A stretch of DNA of 64,000 nt. Source: Bradysia coprophila. Lineage: Eukaryota > Arthropoda > Insecta > Diptera > Sciaridae. The translations under genes were made by a program, and so were the position numbers. Below, in pieces: positions 48,254 through 61,400 of this stretch. A model generated the notes under the pieces. It was given only the letters and a program-made list of their open reading frames with translations, was not told the origin of the DNA and made no database searches. The number at the start of each line of letters is the position of its first letter. Positions within the stretch are counted from its first letter, which is position 1. The stretch is taken from positions 220,645-284,644 of the forward strand of contig NW_023503941.1 in NCBI RefSeq assembly GCF_014529535.1. The letters are read 5' to 3'.

Positions 48254-50351
48254 GAGTATAACGGAAAAATTCAGTTATCAGTAGAATTTTTAAATTCCAG
48301 TTGCATGCAACGTTTTTCACAAATAGCCGCATGCGTTGGATGGGTGAATGAAGTAACTCTTATCACACGATTTCTACCCGAATTTTACTGCTGGAACCAT
48401 CAAACGTAAACAAAAATCTTGCGTTAATTTCACGACGTTTATTGAGGTAGCCTTTGGCTCGGATTTGCCAACTGTACCCTTTTCAAAATAGCAATTTCCA
48501 AATCTTGTATTGATCCCTCGTGTAATGAACTACCTCCACTGCACCCAATCTTACATAGTTTATCTCGATATATCTCTTCTCGGCAGATAAAACACGGTCT
48601 GTACATCTGTCCAAAATGTTTATTTTGCCGATTTGGATGCACCGAGCCGATGGCGTACTAAACTAATTGCTACTAAAAGGAGCTCCTTCCTATTGTTAGG
48701 GTAGTTCATCATAGACCCTAATAAGCTTTGCCAAGAGAAGTCAGAATAATATTTTACTTCCAAGAAAAGTTATATGAAAATCTAAAACTAAAAATTAAAA
48801 TATCAGCTCACTGCCTCTAGTTTCAGAGACTGAGCTCTACAGATTTCATCAATAAAATCAATATCCGAATATACTTTGTTGATAATTATTGTCAAATTAC
48901 TGAGCCGTTCAACAATATGCTAGTTCTGTCAAAATTTTCTACTTTATACTCAAATATAAAAAAGGAAACTCGCGTCGGGAATACCCTTAATAAGTAAAAT
49001 CACTCGGAACTATACTTATCTAATAGCTGCTAGAGTCCGTCAGCGGGCGATAGATCTTAGACAAAATGTCCGGCACTTCAAAAACAAAAAAGACATAACT
49101 ATTTTCTTCTGAGAAATCAAGTTCCTTAACATAATTTAACTTCGATCTCGTCTTATTAAGGCTTTCCTTGTAAAAAAAATTGGTAAAAGTTCAGAACTAA
49201 GTATCATAATATGAGAGCGCTGAGTAGCTTAAATGTCTTCATTGGCTGTGTGCAACTCGGTGAAATGTTTTATTTTGCACACCAACGGCAATTAGTACAT
49301 CTAGTGCCTAATAAAGCATATTCTAAAATCATGAATTCATAGCACATCGTTTATTGAAATGAATTTAGGAGAACTACTAGATTCCAATTTCGGTTGGCTA
49401 TGAACTGTAAATAGTCAGACCGCTACTATGCAAATATCGAAAAATCATCAAAAATAACGACAACTTACCGTTATATTTGAATAAAAATTCCTCTAACGTT
49501 TTTGAATATAATGATCGAACTCACTTTTTTCTTTGACAAGAACAAAGTTTCGTAAACGTAAAATCAAGTTTTCCAATTTATATTTTATAGATTTCTAAAA
49601 ATTGTTTTTCTTTTTTTTTTCTCGAATATTAACTCTTTTCCGGAACACGTCTGTCTTACACAATGATGTATTAAATCAACTTTGTCCATAAAAGCGCACT
49701 TATACAATTTCTATCGACTGATCACTCTGCACAATGTTTTCCTATTGACAACTTTCTTCGGCAAGTGATATTTTAAGACTGAGTTTGACTGAATCGTGGA
49801 GCTAACTGTTAGGAATACTCTGCAATGTGAGCAATGTAAGGAATATATGGTCACTGTCATATCATGATGAAAAAGAAATGAAACCAGTTAAGCAGTATGA
49901 GTGTTCTTGTTTTAACATATTCAGAAAACTCTAATGTGTATCAACTGGTTCCTCTTTCGAAACAAAAATGATGTTTAATAAAGAAAAGAAAAAAAAACAA
50001 CACCAACCATTTGTGAGTAAAATATTGATGTGTAGTGTATGGATAAGTAAAAAAGAGTCACCGTTATGGTAAAGTTCTGAGAGTGTCTCAGAAGTGACGG
50101 TGTGTGACGACTATTACATTGAATAGTTATTAATAATTTAAAAGTTAGTTTTAATGAAGATACTTTGTGTAAGCATACTTACGATGCAACGATGCATACA
50201 ATAATAACGTCGTGCCATGTATCATGTATATATCGTTGATTCGACGTTATTATTATAGGATGGAACAGATGACCTGAAAACTTTACAATTTAGTGGATAT
50301 GAGTCCATACGCAGCTTTGTTTTGAATTGAAATCTCTGGTTGCTAATTTTT
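48254..50351. other. Gene-poor stretch, no gene seen
   Basis: Only weak open frames, e.g. a cysteine-containing minus-strand frame near 48439-48642 (YRPCFICREEIYRDKLC) that I cannot support as a gene. A fragment of family P lies at about 49240-49330. Confidence 0.4.
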
Positions 50352-53043
50352 AGCCCCGTACGAAGTACTGGGGGCTTATAAGATTAATATGCCGTTTGTA
50401 ACATGTTGAATTGGAAGCAGACGGTAAGGGCAAAGCATTTGTCTATGTTCATAGATAACGAATCAGCAATAAAAACAAGGCATCAGAACAGTCGGAGCGT
50501 TTGCTGCGACTTAGCCCCGTACAACCCGTAATCCTATTTCGTCCGCAACCATAATACGTCCGTAGCCCTAATAAGCCCGGAACCCTAATACGTCTACAAC
50601 CCTCTAATGCGTCTGTTACCAAAATGCAAGTCAAGTTGGGCATTGTCAAATTTACTGAAACTGTTCATTTTTAAAATTGCGCATAGCGCAATTACGAAAG
50701 CCCGTACGAAGTACCTTTCAAATAAAACCAACAATTTACGACATTATTTTAGAAACCCAAAATTTTTTGCCAACTTTCCATTGGGTATTCAATTACCTCT
50801 CAAATGAAACAAAAACTAGCAAAATCGGTTGAGATTTACTCGATTTATGTGCAAAAAGCACTTAGGGCCGAGTAGCGGCCTTAGTGCAAGGGCCCAAATT
50901 TGAAACTTTTTTTGCCATCATTCTATTCGGCATTCAATTATCTCTCAAATGAAACAAAAACTAGCAAAATCGGATGAGATTTACTCGATTTATGTGCATA
51001 AAACACTTAGGGCCGAGTAAGCGGCCTTAGTCCAAGGCCCCAAATTTGAAACTTTTTTTGCCATCATTCTATTCGGCATTCAATTATCTCTCAAATGAAA
51101 CAAAAACTAGCAAAATCGGATGAGATTTACTCGATTTATGTGCATAAAACACTTAGGGCCGAGTAAGCGGCCTTAGTCCAAGGCCCCAAATTTGAAACTT
51201 TTTTCGCCACGTTATTTTCTGTATTCAATTCCCTTCCATAAAAAACTAAATCTCGCAAAATCGGATGAGATTTACTCGATTTATGTGCAAAAAACACTTA
51301 GGGCCGAGTAGCGGCCTTAGTCCAAGGGCCCAAATTTGAAACTTTTTTCGCCATCATTATATTCGGCATTCAATTATCTCTCAAATGAAACAAAAACTAG
51401 CAAAATCGGATGAGATATACTCGATTTATGTGCAAAAAACACTTAGGGCCGAGTAGCGGCCTTAGTCCAAGGGCCCTAATTTGAAACTTTTTTCGTCACG
51501 TTCTTTTCGGTATTCAATTACCTTCCATAAAAAACTAAAACTAGCAAAATCGGATGAGATTTACTCGATTTATGTGCAAAAAACACTTAGGGCCAAGTAA
51601 CGACCTTTGAGCCCTCCCAACAAGCCCACGTTGCATCTTACCCAAAAACAATGTTCAGCAACTTTGTTCTACTCGTCAATACCTTTCATTTCATATATCA
51701 CAAGCAGCTATTGCGTGCGTATTTCGGTAGATATCGCCGAAAGACTGAAAAACACCTATAGGGCCCTAGCTCTGGAGGGGCCGACCCTACCATGCCCATT
51801 TTCGAACTTGACCTTACTTTTGTCGATACCAATCGGGGAAAAAAAGAATTTTGAAAAAAGGTTGTGATTTACTCAAGCTAGAGGGGTCACGGACGGACGG
51901 ACGGACGGACATTTTTTTTTATTGCGGATTCGTCATCTATGAACATAACCAAATGCTTTGACCTTACTGTCTGCTTCCAATTCGACGTGTTACAAACGGC
52001 ATATTAATCTTATAAGCCCCCAGTACTTCGTACGGGGCTAAAAATGTCCATCTGTCCGTCTGTCCGTGACCCCTCTAGCTTGAGTAAATCACAACCTTTT
52101 TTTTAAATTCTTTTTTTCCCCGATTGGTATCGACAAAAGTAAGGTCAAGTTCGAAAATGGGCATGGTAGGGTCGGCCCTTCCAGAGCTAGGGCCCTATAG
52201 GTGTTTTTCAGTCTTTCGACGATATCTACCGAAATACGCACGCAATGGCTGCTTGCAATATATCAAATGAAAGGTATTGACGAGTAGAACAAAGTTGCTG
52301 AACATTGTTTTTGGGTAAGATGCAACGCGGGCTTGTTGGGAGGGCTCAAAGGTCGTTACTCGGCCCTAAGTGTTTTTGGCACATAAATCGAGTAAATCTC
52401 ATCCGATTTTGCTAGATTTAGTTTTTTATGGAAGGTAATTGAATACCGAAAAGAACGTGGCGAAAAAAGTTTCAAATTTGGTCTCTCGGACTAAGGCCGC
52501 TTCTCGGCCCTAAGTGTTTTTTGCACATAAATCGAGGAAATCTCATCCGATTTTTCTAATTTTTGTTTCGTTTGAGAGATAATTTAATACCGAAAAGAAC
52601 GTCGCGAAAAAAGTTTCAAATTTGGGCCCTTGGACTAAGGCCGCTACTCGGCCCTAAGTATTTTTTGCACATAAATCGAGTAAATATCATCCGATTTTGC
52701 TAATTTTTGTTTTATTTGAGAGGTAATTGAATACCCAATGGAAAGTTGGCAAAAAATTTTGGGTTTCTAAAATAATGTCGTAAATTGTTGGTTTTATTTG
52801 AGAGGTACTTCGTACGGGCTTTCGTAATTGCGCTATGCGCAATTTTAAAAATGAACACTTTCAGTAAATTTGACCATGCCCAACTTGATTTGCATTTTGG
52901 TAACAGACGCATTAGAGGGTTGTAGACGTATTAGGGTTCCGGGCGTATTACGGCTACGGACGTATTATGGTTACGGACGAAATAGGATTACGGGTCGTAC
53001 GGGGCTAAGTCGCAACAAACGCTCCGACTGTTCTGATGCCTTG
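50352..53043 (-). mobile_element. Minisatellite-family element, older inverted copy split by a younger one
   Basis: The inverted 3' end (AGCCCCGTACGAAGTACTGG, 50352-50475) and the inverted body and 5' end (52045-53043, ending CTGTTCTGATGCCTTG) together form one element of about 1.1 kb. A second element (50476-52039) sits between them. Five As or Ts flank each outer end (TTTTT before 50352 and after 53043). The inverted body keeps about three diverged 145-bp units. Confidence 0.82.
50476..52039 (+). mobile_element. Minisatellite-family element, younger inserted copy
   Basis: Starts CAAGGCATCAGAACAGTCGG, then CTTAGCCCCGTAC, a 17-18-bp degenerate repeat (CCCTAATACGTCTACAACC, 50520-50625), about six units of roughly 145 bp (ATTTACTCGATTTATGTGCA ... 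GGGCCGAGTAGCGGCCTTAG), the GACGGACG run (51893-51910), and the 3' end with GTACTTCGTACGGGGCT. Subterminal TTAGCCCCGTAC and GTACGGGGCTAA are 12-bp inverted repeats. Flanked by AAAAA on both sides (50471-50475, 52040-52044). No coding capacity. Confidence 0.87.
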
Positions 53044-54251
53044 TTTTTAATACGTTTCTGTATGGTAAAACGTACATTATGCATCAACCGACACGAAATT
53101 AAGAACCTGAGGGAAAATTTGGTTGAGGAAGCTAGTTTGTATACCCCGAGCTGAAGGCGACCAACATAATCGCCCAAGTGGACACTTGTGGTTGCTTACT
53201 GTAGCACCATCGTGATAGATTATCTATGTTTACAAAAGGAAGATAGAGCGTACTGTGATTTTATCTGCCTTCGAACATTTTCTTTTTGATTGCAACACGT
53301 ACACTGTGTCCCATAAACAATATGCATCTTGTCAGACATAAAGTGGATTGAGATTTTCACATATTAGTACATTCCTGCTATAAGGATGTATTTTCGAGTC
53401 GTGCACTCAAACGAGCGCTTGCGCGAGTACTAGTACGAGGCTCTTATCATGGCGCTACGTTAGTAAAGAGCCGTGACGCAAGTCCGTTCACGCTAAAAAA
53501 ATTTGGGAAAAAAATTCCGTAGGACTCTGGAAGACATATACACAACTTTTTTGACTAATACCCCTCCGCTCCCACTACTCCCCACCTACTTTATTCGTAT
53601 TGGCCCTAAAGACCATAAAATTACCTTTCAAATGATACCCCACACGACCATGTACGTATTGTGTACCTCGAGAAATTTCTGTAAGAACATGGTAAAAAGT
53701 CCACTGGAAAATGCGTCCGATTTCGGTAGGCTGGTTTAATCGTATAAGCGATGATAAGTCTCTGCAATTTTTTGAGTTGGTAAATGTGACTTTATTGACA
53801 GAATTTATCCGTCTAGAGGGATAAATTCCAGTGTCTAGAAGGATAAATCCTGGGATAAATCGCCCATACCATTGTTACACGTAAGACTTTTATCTAATAG
53901 ATTATAGCAACTACTTGAGATAATCCGAATCGTAATAACACATTTTCAAGGTTTCGTGGGCATGCGATTGTCACCCATGAGTTATGTTATGTTTATAGTG
54001 GATAATTTCAACATTTCATTGAAGAGTAACTACCAAAAACATTTTGTATTGTTGACTTAAGATTTTTTACGTGTAGTTCAGAAAAATAATCTTGCTCCCA
54101 TGAGCATAACCAAAGTCCGCGCTTCTGGCCGAGATCAGTTTAATTCAACTGGGTTTCTCTATCCTTGAACACTGTAGTAATGAAATTATGTCGTACCTAC
54201 TTAACTGCTTACCTAATCTTGACTTCTCAACATTTTTCAGAATTCAGCAAT
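53044..54251. other. Upstream region of the pseudo-caspase gene
   Basis: No coding exon recognised. An acceptor (ATTTTTCAG, ending about 54240) 11 bp before the ATG implies an upstream non-coding exon somewhere here. Confidence 0.45.
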
Positions 54252-55398
54252 ATGGGGAAAATTGACGAATCCAACACTACCAGCACAAAGTAAGTGATCA
54301 TCATCTTATCGATTTGTAAAAATAAGTAAAAACTAGGGTAATCATTTTGAACAAATTTGTCTCTGCTACAGACACTTAATAAATTTACAAGACTTGTCAA
54401 CGAATGAACATCTATATTCGCAATCGAAAGGATTACTAATGGTGTTCAATCAAGTGAATTTTCACGATGGACGGAAATACAAACCTCGAACTGGGGCCAA
54501 TCTGGACTTGAATAAAATCAGAGACACATTTTCCCATTTTTCGTTTAAAGTTGAAGTTAGAGTTGATCTAACTGTAAAAGAAATATTTTCAGTATTATAT
54601 CATCGTACGTGACAAGCTTTATTTCCATTAACATTTTCATGATGACATTTCTCGTTTGTTGTTCCATATTAGTGCCGTTACAGCACAATTTACAGGAATT
54701 CAGTTCGCTGATGGTAGTATTTTTAACTTACGGAGAAGGCAATGACAAAATTATGGCAAGCGATCATCCTTTTAGTTTGAAAGACATTGCAAATGCTCTG
54801 CAACCAAATAAAATTGAAGAACTAACAGGGAAACCGAAAATAATTATGATCAATGCTAGTCGAGGAAATAAATTAAATAAATCCGTTTCATTTAATCCTG
54901 CTGGCGGTACCTCTGATGGTACACCAACCGATTCGAAAATATCAACTTCGGTTGCTTATAATTTGGAAAATTATGCATTGTACGATAAGGACATCGGATG
55001 TGGATACTCTGGATTTTATCCGTTGAATGCGGACTTTTTGTTCTGTTACAGTACATACGACAGTGAGCAGATTCCATATCCACGCAGCACACTGTTTCGA
55101 TGAAGTAATATTTTTTTTTACAAATTAATTTGCAGATCATTTGTCCTTTCGTAATGAGTACGGTTCGTGGTTTATTCAAGAATTTTGCGATGTCCTTGAT
55201 TCAAATAAGGAAAGTTCGATAGAAATAATGGATGTACTCACGACAACATGTAGAAGAATGGCCAAGAGGCGAACCGATTCAATTGGTGAATTGGATAACA
55301 TTAAACAAGTTCCAATGTTTACCAGCACTTTAACGAGAAAGTTTTTGTTTCTTCCAAAAAGTGTGATTAATTACTTGAAATCTAAATCAGCCAAATAG
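54252..55398 (+). CDS. Caspase homologue lacking both catalytic residues (pseudo-caspase), 4 exons
   Basis: Exons 54252-54289, 54372-54604, 54673-55062 and 55136-55398 join in phase to 307 residues: a short prodomain and complete p20 and p10 regions of an effector-type caspase. Family landmarks: LLMVFNQVNFHDGR, PRTGANLDLNKIRDTF, SLMVVFLTYGEG, KPKIIMINASRG, NADFLFCYST, SFRNEYGSWFIQEFCDVL. The catalytic His of the SHG motif is Tyr110 and the catalytic Cys of QACRG is Ser153 (with Asn for Gln two residues earlier). The substrate-pocket arginines remain (Arg52, Arg226), and SWR has become SFR. The frame is intact with good splice sites, so this is a maintained protein and not a decayed gene. By analogy with known insect pseudo-caspases (Aedes CASPS18) and vertebrate cFLIP it may regulate an active caspase; that is inference. 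The only plus-strand protein gene here. Confidence 0.9.
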
Positions 55399-55415
55399 GC
55401 TCTTAGTAGTCCAGG

Positions 55416-56648
55416 GGCCACGGAACATCCTGTGACCATGAAAGGGGAGGAGAATCTGATGGTCGTTTTTGGTGCAGTTTGGTGCACTGATTACGAAAAG
55501 TTCGGGTGCCAGGCTGAGTTCCTGGTCATTCTCGAGATATCAGTCAGTTTTTGGCCCAAATTCGGGCTTTTTTCAGTCTTCGCTATATCGACCCATGAAG
55601 ATCAAACTTTAGACTAAAACGGTCTTTGAGAAAATTATCGGATATTAAATTCTGCATCTTAGCCCTTTGGACGAAATTTTTGTAGGAATTGAAGGAACGG
55701 TCGAAAAAATCGATCGAAAATGAGGTAAAAATCGTTAAAAATCTAAGAAATGTGTATTTTTCAAGTTTTTCAAAAAAAATAGCTATTTTCATAATAAGAT
55801 AGTAAATGGGATTGTTTTGCGCACTAGATGTGAGATTGCTGATACGAGCGAAGCGAGTTCGGCAACACATCGTGTGCGCAAAACCCCCATTTACTATCGT
55901 GTTAGGAACAAGGTTTCATCTCCTGTAATGTCACAATCACCACAAAAAACAAATTTCAAAAATCAAACTGAAACATAAACACGCCATGACACCGTCACTC
56001 ATTCATATTCCCCACAAATAAAACACATCTAGTACACTGTCAAGAATTTGTCAATTTTCAGTGAATAAATGAGAAATTATCGAAGTTTTCCGTGAATAAA
56101 TGTGAAATTATCGAAGTTAGTCGTGCGCAAATGACCATGTATCGAAATTTTCAGTTAATAAACGTACGTTCTGTGAATGACGTGTTTAAATCTAGCCCAT
56201 TTTGATTCTAAATGTGACACTCAAATTGTGAATATATGACATTACAGGAGATAATAACACTTTTTTTTTGTTGAAAAACTTGAAAAATACACATTTCTTA
56301 GATTTTTGAGCAAAATTGTTCATTTTTAACGATTTTTACCTCATTTTTGATCGATTTTTTCGACCGTTCCTTCAATTCCTACAAAAATTGCGTCCAAAGA
56401 GCTAAGATGCAGAATTTAATATCCGATAATTTTCTCAAAGACCGTTTTAGTCTAAAGTTTGATCTTCATGGGTCGATATAGCGAAGACTGAAAAAAGCCC
56501 GAATTTCGGCCAAAAACTGACTGATATCTCGAGAATGACCAGGAACTCAGCCTGGCACCCGAACTTTTCGTAATCAGTGCACCAAACTGCACCAAAAACG
56601 ACCAACAGATTCTCCTCCCCTTTCATGGTCACAGGATGTTCCGTGGCC
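55416..56648. mobile_element. Large foldback element abutting the pseudo-caspase
   Basis: Left arm starts GGCCACGGAACATCCTGTGA and the right arm ends with its complement at 56648. Arms run about 390 bp, sharing GAAAAGTTCGGGTGCCAGGC and CATGAAGATCAAACTTTAGA. The middle holds a nested small hairpin (about 55815-55885: TTTTGCGCACTAGATGTGAG ... ACATCGTGTGCGCAAAA), related to the family P motif. It begins 17 bp after the caspase stop codon, so that gene's 3' UTR must enter it. Confidence 0.9.
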
Positions 56649-57069
56649 ACTCGATTATAGGGGATTGTACGAGTTTTTTTTACAGTGTGTTACTTTGATT
56701 GGTTCTAAACGGTTTCTTTTACAACAAAATATAAATAAATCCTAAGTGAGAGAACAAAAAAAAACGCTGTTTCAATTCACGATTTATCTTTTTATTGCAA
56801 ATGTTTTAGTATTATTCTTCACATATTTCCTTCCATAAATATATATAACATACAATAACTAGCTACATTTCGTCTGTACAATATCTAGACATAATGTAGC
56901 TACTTACTATAAATTACGTTTGTTGTAAATGTATTTTTGTTTTGTTTAAGTTAATTATAATTTAACACTAATTAATTAATAAATGGTCCACGTAATTGTT
57001 TTCTGTAGACATTTTAATACAGCCTAGCTTGAAGAGACGCTTCTCTTTACCGTTTCGGGGAACTTTGAG
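56649..57069. other. AT-rich spacer, no gene seen
   Basis: Many ATATA and TTAATTA runs; no exon. Could include the distal 3' UTR of the gene ending at 58402. Confidence 0.35.
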
Positions 57070-57900
57070 CACGAATTTCTTATCAATATATTGTAGAACT
57101 TCAGCATTAGGAGTGATTCTTTTGAAAATCCACTTATCAAAATCGAACCCATTTCATCTGGGATGGATATATAGACTCATTTTATGGCGGCGATGCGGGT
57201 GGGAGTGGCTCGTTGGAAATCTGAGTTCAATTACTTTCAGGTCTGAGAGGTTTGAGAATATCCGATTCTATATCTCAGAAAAAATGTACAAATTTTCGAA
57301 ATCCGTGTGAGCTTCAGACAGGTCTGGGCTGGTACAAATTATCTAAGCTTTCCATTGATACCTCATATAAATATACGGTGATTGCCTACATGACAGAGGT
57401 GTTATGTTCGTACAACCGCTACTCGTAAAGTTCACCAGCAAATTGATGTATCTATTAATGGAAAGCTTAGATAATTTACGTTACAACTAACATGTTAGGT
57501 TCACAGTAACCGTCATCAGTACCAGCGCAGAAATGTCTAAAGTTCACACAGATTTTGTAAATTTTTTTGTTATACATTTTTCCTAACAATTGATGTTCTC
57601 AAACTAGGCATGACCTGAAAGTACTTGACCTCAGCTTTTCAACAAGCCCATTCTCACCTGCATCGCTCATGTTTAGCGGCCATAAAATGAGTCTAAAAAA
57701 CACCTTTTTTCGACCTTCGCAGATCTTCCACCAGCAACCAGCTGTAGTTAGAGACTGTCTAGGGCCCGTTTTGAGGTCTCCTGGCAAAGACCTTTTAATC
57801 CATGTATATATCCATCCCAGACGAAATGGGTCCGATTTTGATAGGTGGATTTTCCCTCTAGGGTATATTGTAGTGAGAAATAAATTCGTGTCTTTTGAAT
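57070..57900. repeat. Nested inverted repeat
   Basis: Outer arms 57080-57250 and 57600-57895 share CCCATTTCATCTGGGATGGA and CTCATTTTATGGCGGC or complements; the right arm has about 120 bp extra (57705-57800). An inner pair (57336-57355, AAATTATCTAAGCTTTCCAT; 57456-57478) forms a second hairpin. Confidence 0.75.
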
Positions 57901-58401
57901 AGTAAAACTTTTGTTTGTGACCGTGACCAGAATGAATACTTAAATTTACCGGTTTATCAATATTACTCATTGACGTTCGAAATTTGAGATATAGATATGT
58001 TAGTTGAATGTGACAAAGTGACTAGTCGAACTTTTTTAGAATATTTCTTTTTGCTTCATCTGGTGCATCGAAGCTTGGGGAATTCATTTAAGTAATCACA
58101 TTTCCCAGGAATGGAGCGCACATATCGAACTCATTTCGCAGTAAAATCCTGGCATTGGATATTCGTAAGTAAGTCAAACTTTTGTAAATTTGGCGCTCCA
58201 AGAATACAAATTTAATTATGCGATGGTTGGGCTTTACCATTGCCACATTTTAACATTTCATCAAAAGCAATACATTCTTGACAACTTTACTTAAACACTT
58301 GAAATACAAAATGGGGGAGGAGGCAGAGGCTGAAAGTCAATATAAGATGTGGACGTCATGGGTATTTATAACCAAAATTGGGAGTAGAGTTTTTTCAAAT
58401 T

Positions 58402-61400
58402 TTAAACGGGAGTGGCTGCAATAGCATCAATGTCGCTAATACTTTTAACCCGCCGATGTTGTGAGCGTGGCATCGATGAAAGTCCACTTTGTGTGTCCAT
58501 AGGTGGTGCACTGACCCGATGACTCGGTGGTGCTGTCGTCGGTAGCGGTGGCGGACCAATTGTTGCATAAATTCCATTTTCACTGCTGCTATAAGATGGT
58601 GTTGGTGACGTTGATGTACCGAATTGTTTATCCGGGCGATATTTGCTGTTAAAACGGAAAGCTTTCGACAAGGAACCCTAAATGGAATGTAATATTTCTA
58701 GTTATTTCTTCTCCTTCTTCTTTTTTTGAATACTGTGTCAGTTTAGTGAACCAATCTATTAAAAATCTACAATACCTGTGATCCTCTCCATGCACCAAAC
58801 TTAATGGGAAATGTGCACAGAAAAAAACATAAATGAAATTAAAGTAAGTTTGAAAACGTTTCTATAAAATACTATAAACAGATCATTATCAAGTGCATTT
58901 GATATCCACGCCATTGGTCGTATAAATTTATACGTCAGAGAGAACTTTTTTCTCCTTTGTTACGATCTGTCAGTTTTTCTATTTTACGATTTAGTATGGA
59001 AATGAAAACTAAAATTGAGATATCTTTGCTGTTTTAAGTGGTTTTTCATATTTTTTTGGACCAAAATGTTTTAAAGTGTGTTTGGAATCGATTGACATTA
59101 ACAAAATTATAAAATAGAAACAAATATTTTCACACAATCTGTTAATGCCAATCGATTTCAAATACATTTTAAAACATTTTGGTCAAAAAAAAATATGAAA
59201 AACCACTTAAAACAGCAAAGATATCTCAATTTTAGTTTTCATTTCCATACTAAATGGCAAAACAGAAAAACTGACAGATCGTAACAAAGTAGAAAAAAGC
59301 TCTCTCTGACGTATACATTTATACGACTAATGGCGTGGATTATGCATTTAAGTGTCATTTTCATAAAGCTAAAAAATGACAACTAATTTGACATATCAAA
59401 TGCACATGATATTGCCTTTGTTTTCGCTACTTGGAACTTCGAAGGAAGGCGTTCTCTGGAAAATGACGCCATTTAATGAAAATAGCGCCCAGTGACGAAT
59501 TTGAAAAAAATGCGTACAATTCTTAGACATCGTTTTTAATTTATCTACTCCTTTTTTATAGAAATTATAATCTTTTTAAATTCATTAAGTAAGTTGTAAC
59601 AATAAACATGTATCTTTAGTAAGCTAGGTAATCGATATTATTGTGCAATTTTTAAGTTTTCTTTTTATTATTTATATTCAGTGTAATAGAACATTACGTT
59701 CGCGGTTCTAAATTATTACTCTGACAAGTTGGGACGTCGGGTCGTAATGTGGTTTTCCTAATTAGTGTTGAAATATCGCAACTTCGTCACGTATTTCCGT
59801 AGTCTTTCAGGAAAAACGTTTTTCCTAACTTCAGCGTGCGTTACGAAAATAACCGATACGTGATTAGACAACGTAAATGCATAATTTTCATATGAGCGAA
59901 GCGCCTTTTACACTGCTGTAACACGTAAAAATCTATTAATTCATTGCATGCATTCTACCGGTTTTGAGGTTGGGATTTTTTTATTGTAATGTTCCAACTC
60001 GAAGAAAAACCAATTTTCCCTCAGATTCGTCATGTTCTTTCCGAAAGCAAACGACTATAAAATAATGCGTTCAAACTCTCTTAGAGCATCTGTATTGGTT
60101 GCTCCATTGCTCTATTTTGACTCAGTTCTTTATTTGTTATTTTGCATAATATACGCGAGGTATGAAGCAACACACGCATTTAATTTATCATTTTTGCATA
60201 TACACTCGCGGAATTTTGAAAACCGACACATTTTCTGTTTCGTGGTTTACTGGTTCTTTGTGAATTTTGCAAGTATTTTTATATGGAGAAATCAGAAACT
60301 CAAGTAAAACACAGAAACAGAAAATGTGTCGGTTTTCAAAATTCCGTGTGTGTAGGTTTGAGCAGTTAGCAAAATTTGTACTTTGTACGAATAGTAAAAC
60401 AAAGACTAATTAGTTAATTTGACTGTTCGCTCTTTTTCACTAGACTTAAAGCCAGCATTGACTTAACCAGGTACAGACGGCAAGCATATGACCAGTTTTA
60501 TTATAGGGCCTGTCACTTCTATCGATTAAAGTATTTTTAATCGATTGATTTCAATCTTGTACTTCAATTTTTTTAACATGCATTTTACTGTATAAAGGAC
60601 CAGAGCTTGTCATTATTTTTGTCGTCGTTATCGATAACAGCCGTATGTGACAAGTTAAAAGATGAAAATTTACCAATTATGTTTCGTATATGTCTTGACA
60701 TTTTGTAAAAGGAAGCATCACTCTTTTCTACAAGCACAGTGAAAAAGACAGTAATGCTTCCTTTTACGCTTGTGGAATCTTCCTTTCACAACGTGTTCTT
60801 TGAGGAAAATGTAGCTTCCTTTTACAAGGTGTTTGTGGAATAGAGTGCTGCTTCCTTTAAGAAAGCGTTTCTAGTAGAGAGTTGTGCTCAGTATTACAAA
60901 GTGTTTAAAGAAGAGAGTGATGCTCCCTCTACAAAATGTTTGCAGAAGAGGTGATTATGTCAAAACATAATACGACACATTACCAGTTACAATCTAGTGA
61001 TTTGAGTTGCGACCAGTGTTTGAAGATGCAGTTGCTCTCATGGATCAACGTGAATATTTCCAATGGCTTTCTACAGTAATATAGTTATTTTCCTAACGCA
61101 TGCTAAAATTCGTTTTTAGAGAATGAGAGCTCGAGCCCGAGTCGAGTGCTGGAATCGAATTCGCTAAAAAAAAGCTTTTTCGTATAAGTCAGATAGTAAC
61201 AACGTTTTTCCCAAACGATGTTTGATAAAAGCGACGAAGTCGCGATATTGAAGCACTAGTTAGGAAAAAGTTATGCAAAAAACTAACCGTGACTTATCGA
61301 CGTGTAAGAATTTTGAGGTACAGTGAACGACATCTCAAATGTCTCACTGTCATTTTTTTCAGAAAATGTCATTGTGAATTTGCAATGACACAATAAAATT

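Noticed and set aside
48439..48642. Cys-containing minus-strand frame resembling a CxxC finger
   Set aside because: Only one CxxC, no splice-linked continuation and no recognisable family; too weak to call.
54252..55398. Reading the caspase as an active protease
   Set aside because: Both catalytic positions are substituted in well-aligned motifs, so activity is not expected from the sequence.
55432..56650. Two identical short frames (VVFGAVWCTDYEKFGCQAEF)
   Set aside because: They are the two arms of one foldback element read on opposite strands, not a duplicated gene.
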